The translations under genes were made by a program, and so were the position numbers. A model generated the notes under the pieces. That model was given only the letters and a program-made list of their open reading frames with translations. It made no database searches and was not told the origin of the DNA. A stretch of DNA of 64,000 bases from a virus. The DNA is taken from positions 1-64,000 of IMG/VR virus record IMGVR_UViG_3300031718_000109; one strand, 5' to 3'. Below are positions 63,907 through 64,000 of the stretch, in pieces (the stretch's first letter is position 1; each line of letters begins with the position of its first letter).

Positions 63907-64000
63907 GAGATCAAATTGGAGAGCGTAACCGTATGTCCTAGGCCGCTGGACGACACCAACCTTACGGCTGGCGGCGGGATTCGAACCCGCGTTCCACCTG
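63907..64000 (-). tRNA. permuted tRNA gene 1, partial at window end
   Basis: On the - strand the visible 3' part ends with T-arm GCGGG-TTCGAAT-CCCGC and acceptor CGCCAGCC, then a GTAA tetraloop and the 5' part: GGTTGGTG (8 of 8 paired with two G-U), TC and D-arm GTCC-AGCGGCCTA-GGAC. The tail continues to TTTGATCTC at 63907-63915. The rest of the 3' half lies beyond base 64000, so the anticodon is not visible. Confidence 0.65.

Noticed and set aside
63485-63915. The repeated GAGATCAAA as a CRISPR-like repeat or as direct repeats of a mobile element.
   Set aside because: The copies are only nine bases, the intervals differ in length and contain tRNA halves, so a tRNA-linked box fits better.
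1-64000. Prophage or temperate status.
   Set aside because: No integrase, excisionase-repressor pair or host flank was found; the isolated T-arm at 4368 is too little to call an attachment site.

Overview
This window reads as part of a large, high-GC, tailed double-stranded DNA phage of the siphovirus type, most likely infecting Streptomyces or a relative. The evidence is the complete head and tail set (terminase, portal-MuF fusion, protease-scaffold, HK97-type capsid, tail tube, frameshifted tail chaperones, tape measure, several receptor-binding proteins), a lysis cassette, the GC-rich codon use with frequent GTG starts and ATGA/GTGA overlaps, and a tRNA array. I saw no integrase, lysogeny repressor, ribosomal gene or replication gene, so I make no claim about a temperate life style. 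The window is probably an internal piece of a longer genome.

Layout. 1-3.5 kb (+): an exopolysaccharide-type cassette of GT2 synthase, small membrane protein, lipoprotein deacetylase and secreted GH16 hydrolase. 3.5-5.6 kb (+): small accessory genes and a HTH protein. 5.65-37.2 kb (-): lysis genes, tail fibres and spikes, tail proteins, head-tail connection, capsid, protease and a 1399-residue portal-MuF-ParB-Nudix fusion, all in one direction and tightly overlapping. 37.3-43.2 kb (+): about 20 small accessory genes, including a vWA-like protein, a PQ-loop membrane protein and HTH proteins. 43.2-47.7 kb (-): small zinc-finger and HTH genes and an isolated beta-helix tail spike. 47.8-50.0 kb (-): 14 ordinary tRNAs interleaved with other structured RNA elements. 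50.1-57.5 kb (-): small genes and the terminases; the large subunit carries an intein with an HNH gene nested in another frame. 57.5-63.4 kb: short units, many with their own promoter, ending in a Ro60-like (TROVE/vWA) protein split into two overlapping genes. 63.5-64.0 kb (-): a cluster of tRNA genes whose 3' half precedes the 5' half (circularly permuted order).

Two things stand out. First, at least eleven accessory transcription units on both strands start with the same module: an extended -10 promoter (TGC-TACGCT type) followed, about seven bases later, by a hairpin at the predicted very 5' end of the mRNA. The stem sequence differs between copies but stays paired, and the loop is nearly always five bases. 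Second, an RNA-centred region joins a split Ro protein to permuted tRNA genes carrying conserved leader and tail boxes, and to a family of about 80-base structured elements lying between the normal tRNAs. Ro proteins are known RNA-quality-control factors, so this neighbourhood may be a phage system for tRNA maturation or repair; that link is inference.

The exopolysaccharide cassette has the gene logic of the poly-N-acetylglucosamine systems (IcaA/IcaD/IcaB, PgaC/PgaB, Streptomyces MatAB) with a GH16 hydrolase added, and is unusual for a phage.
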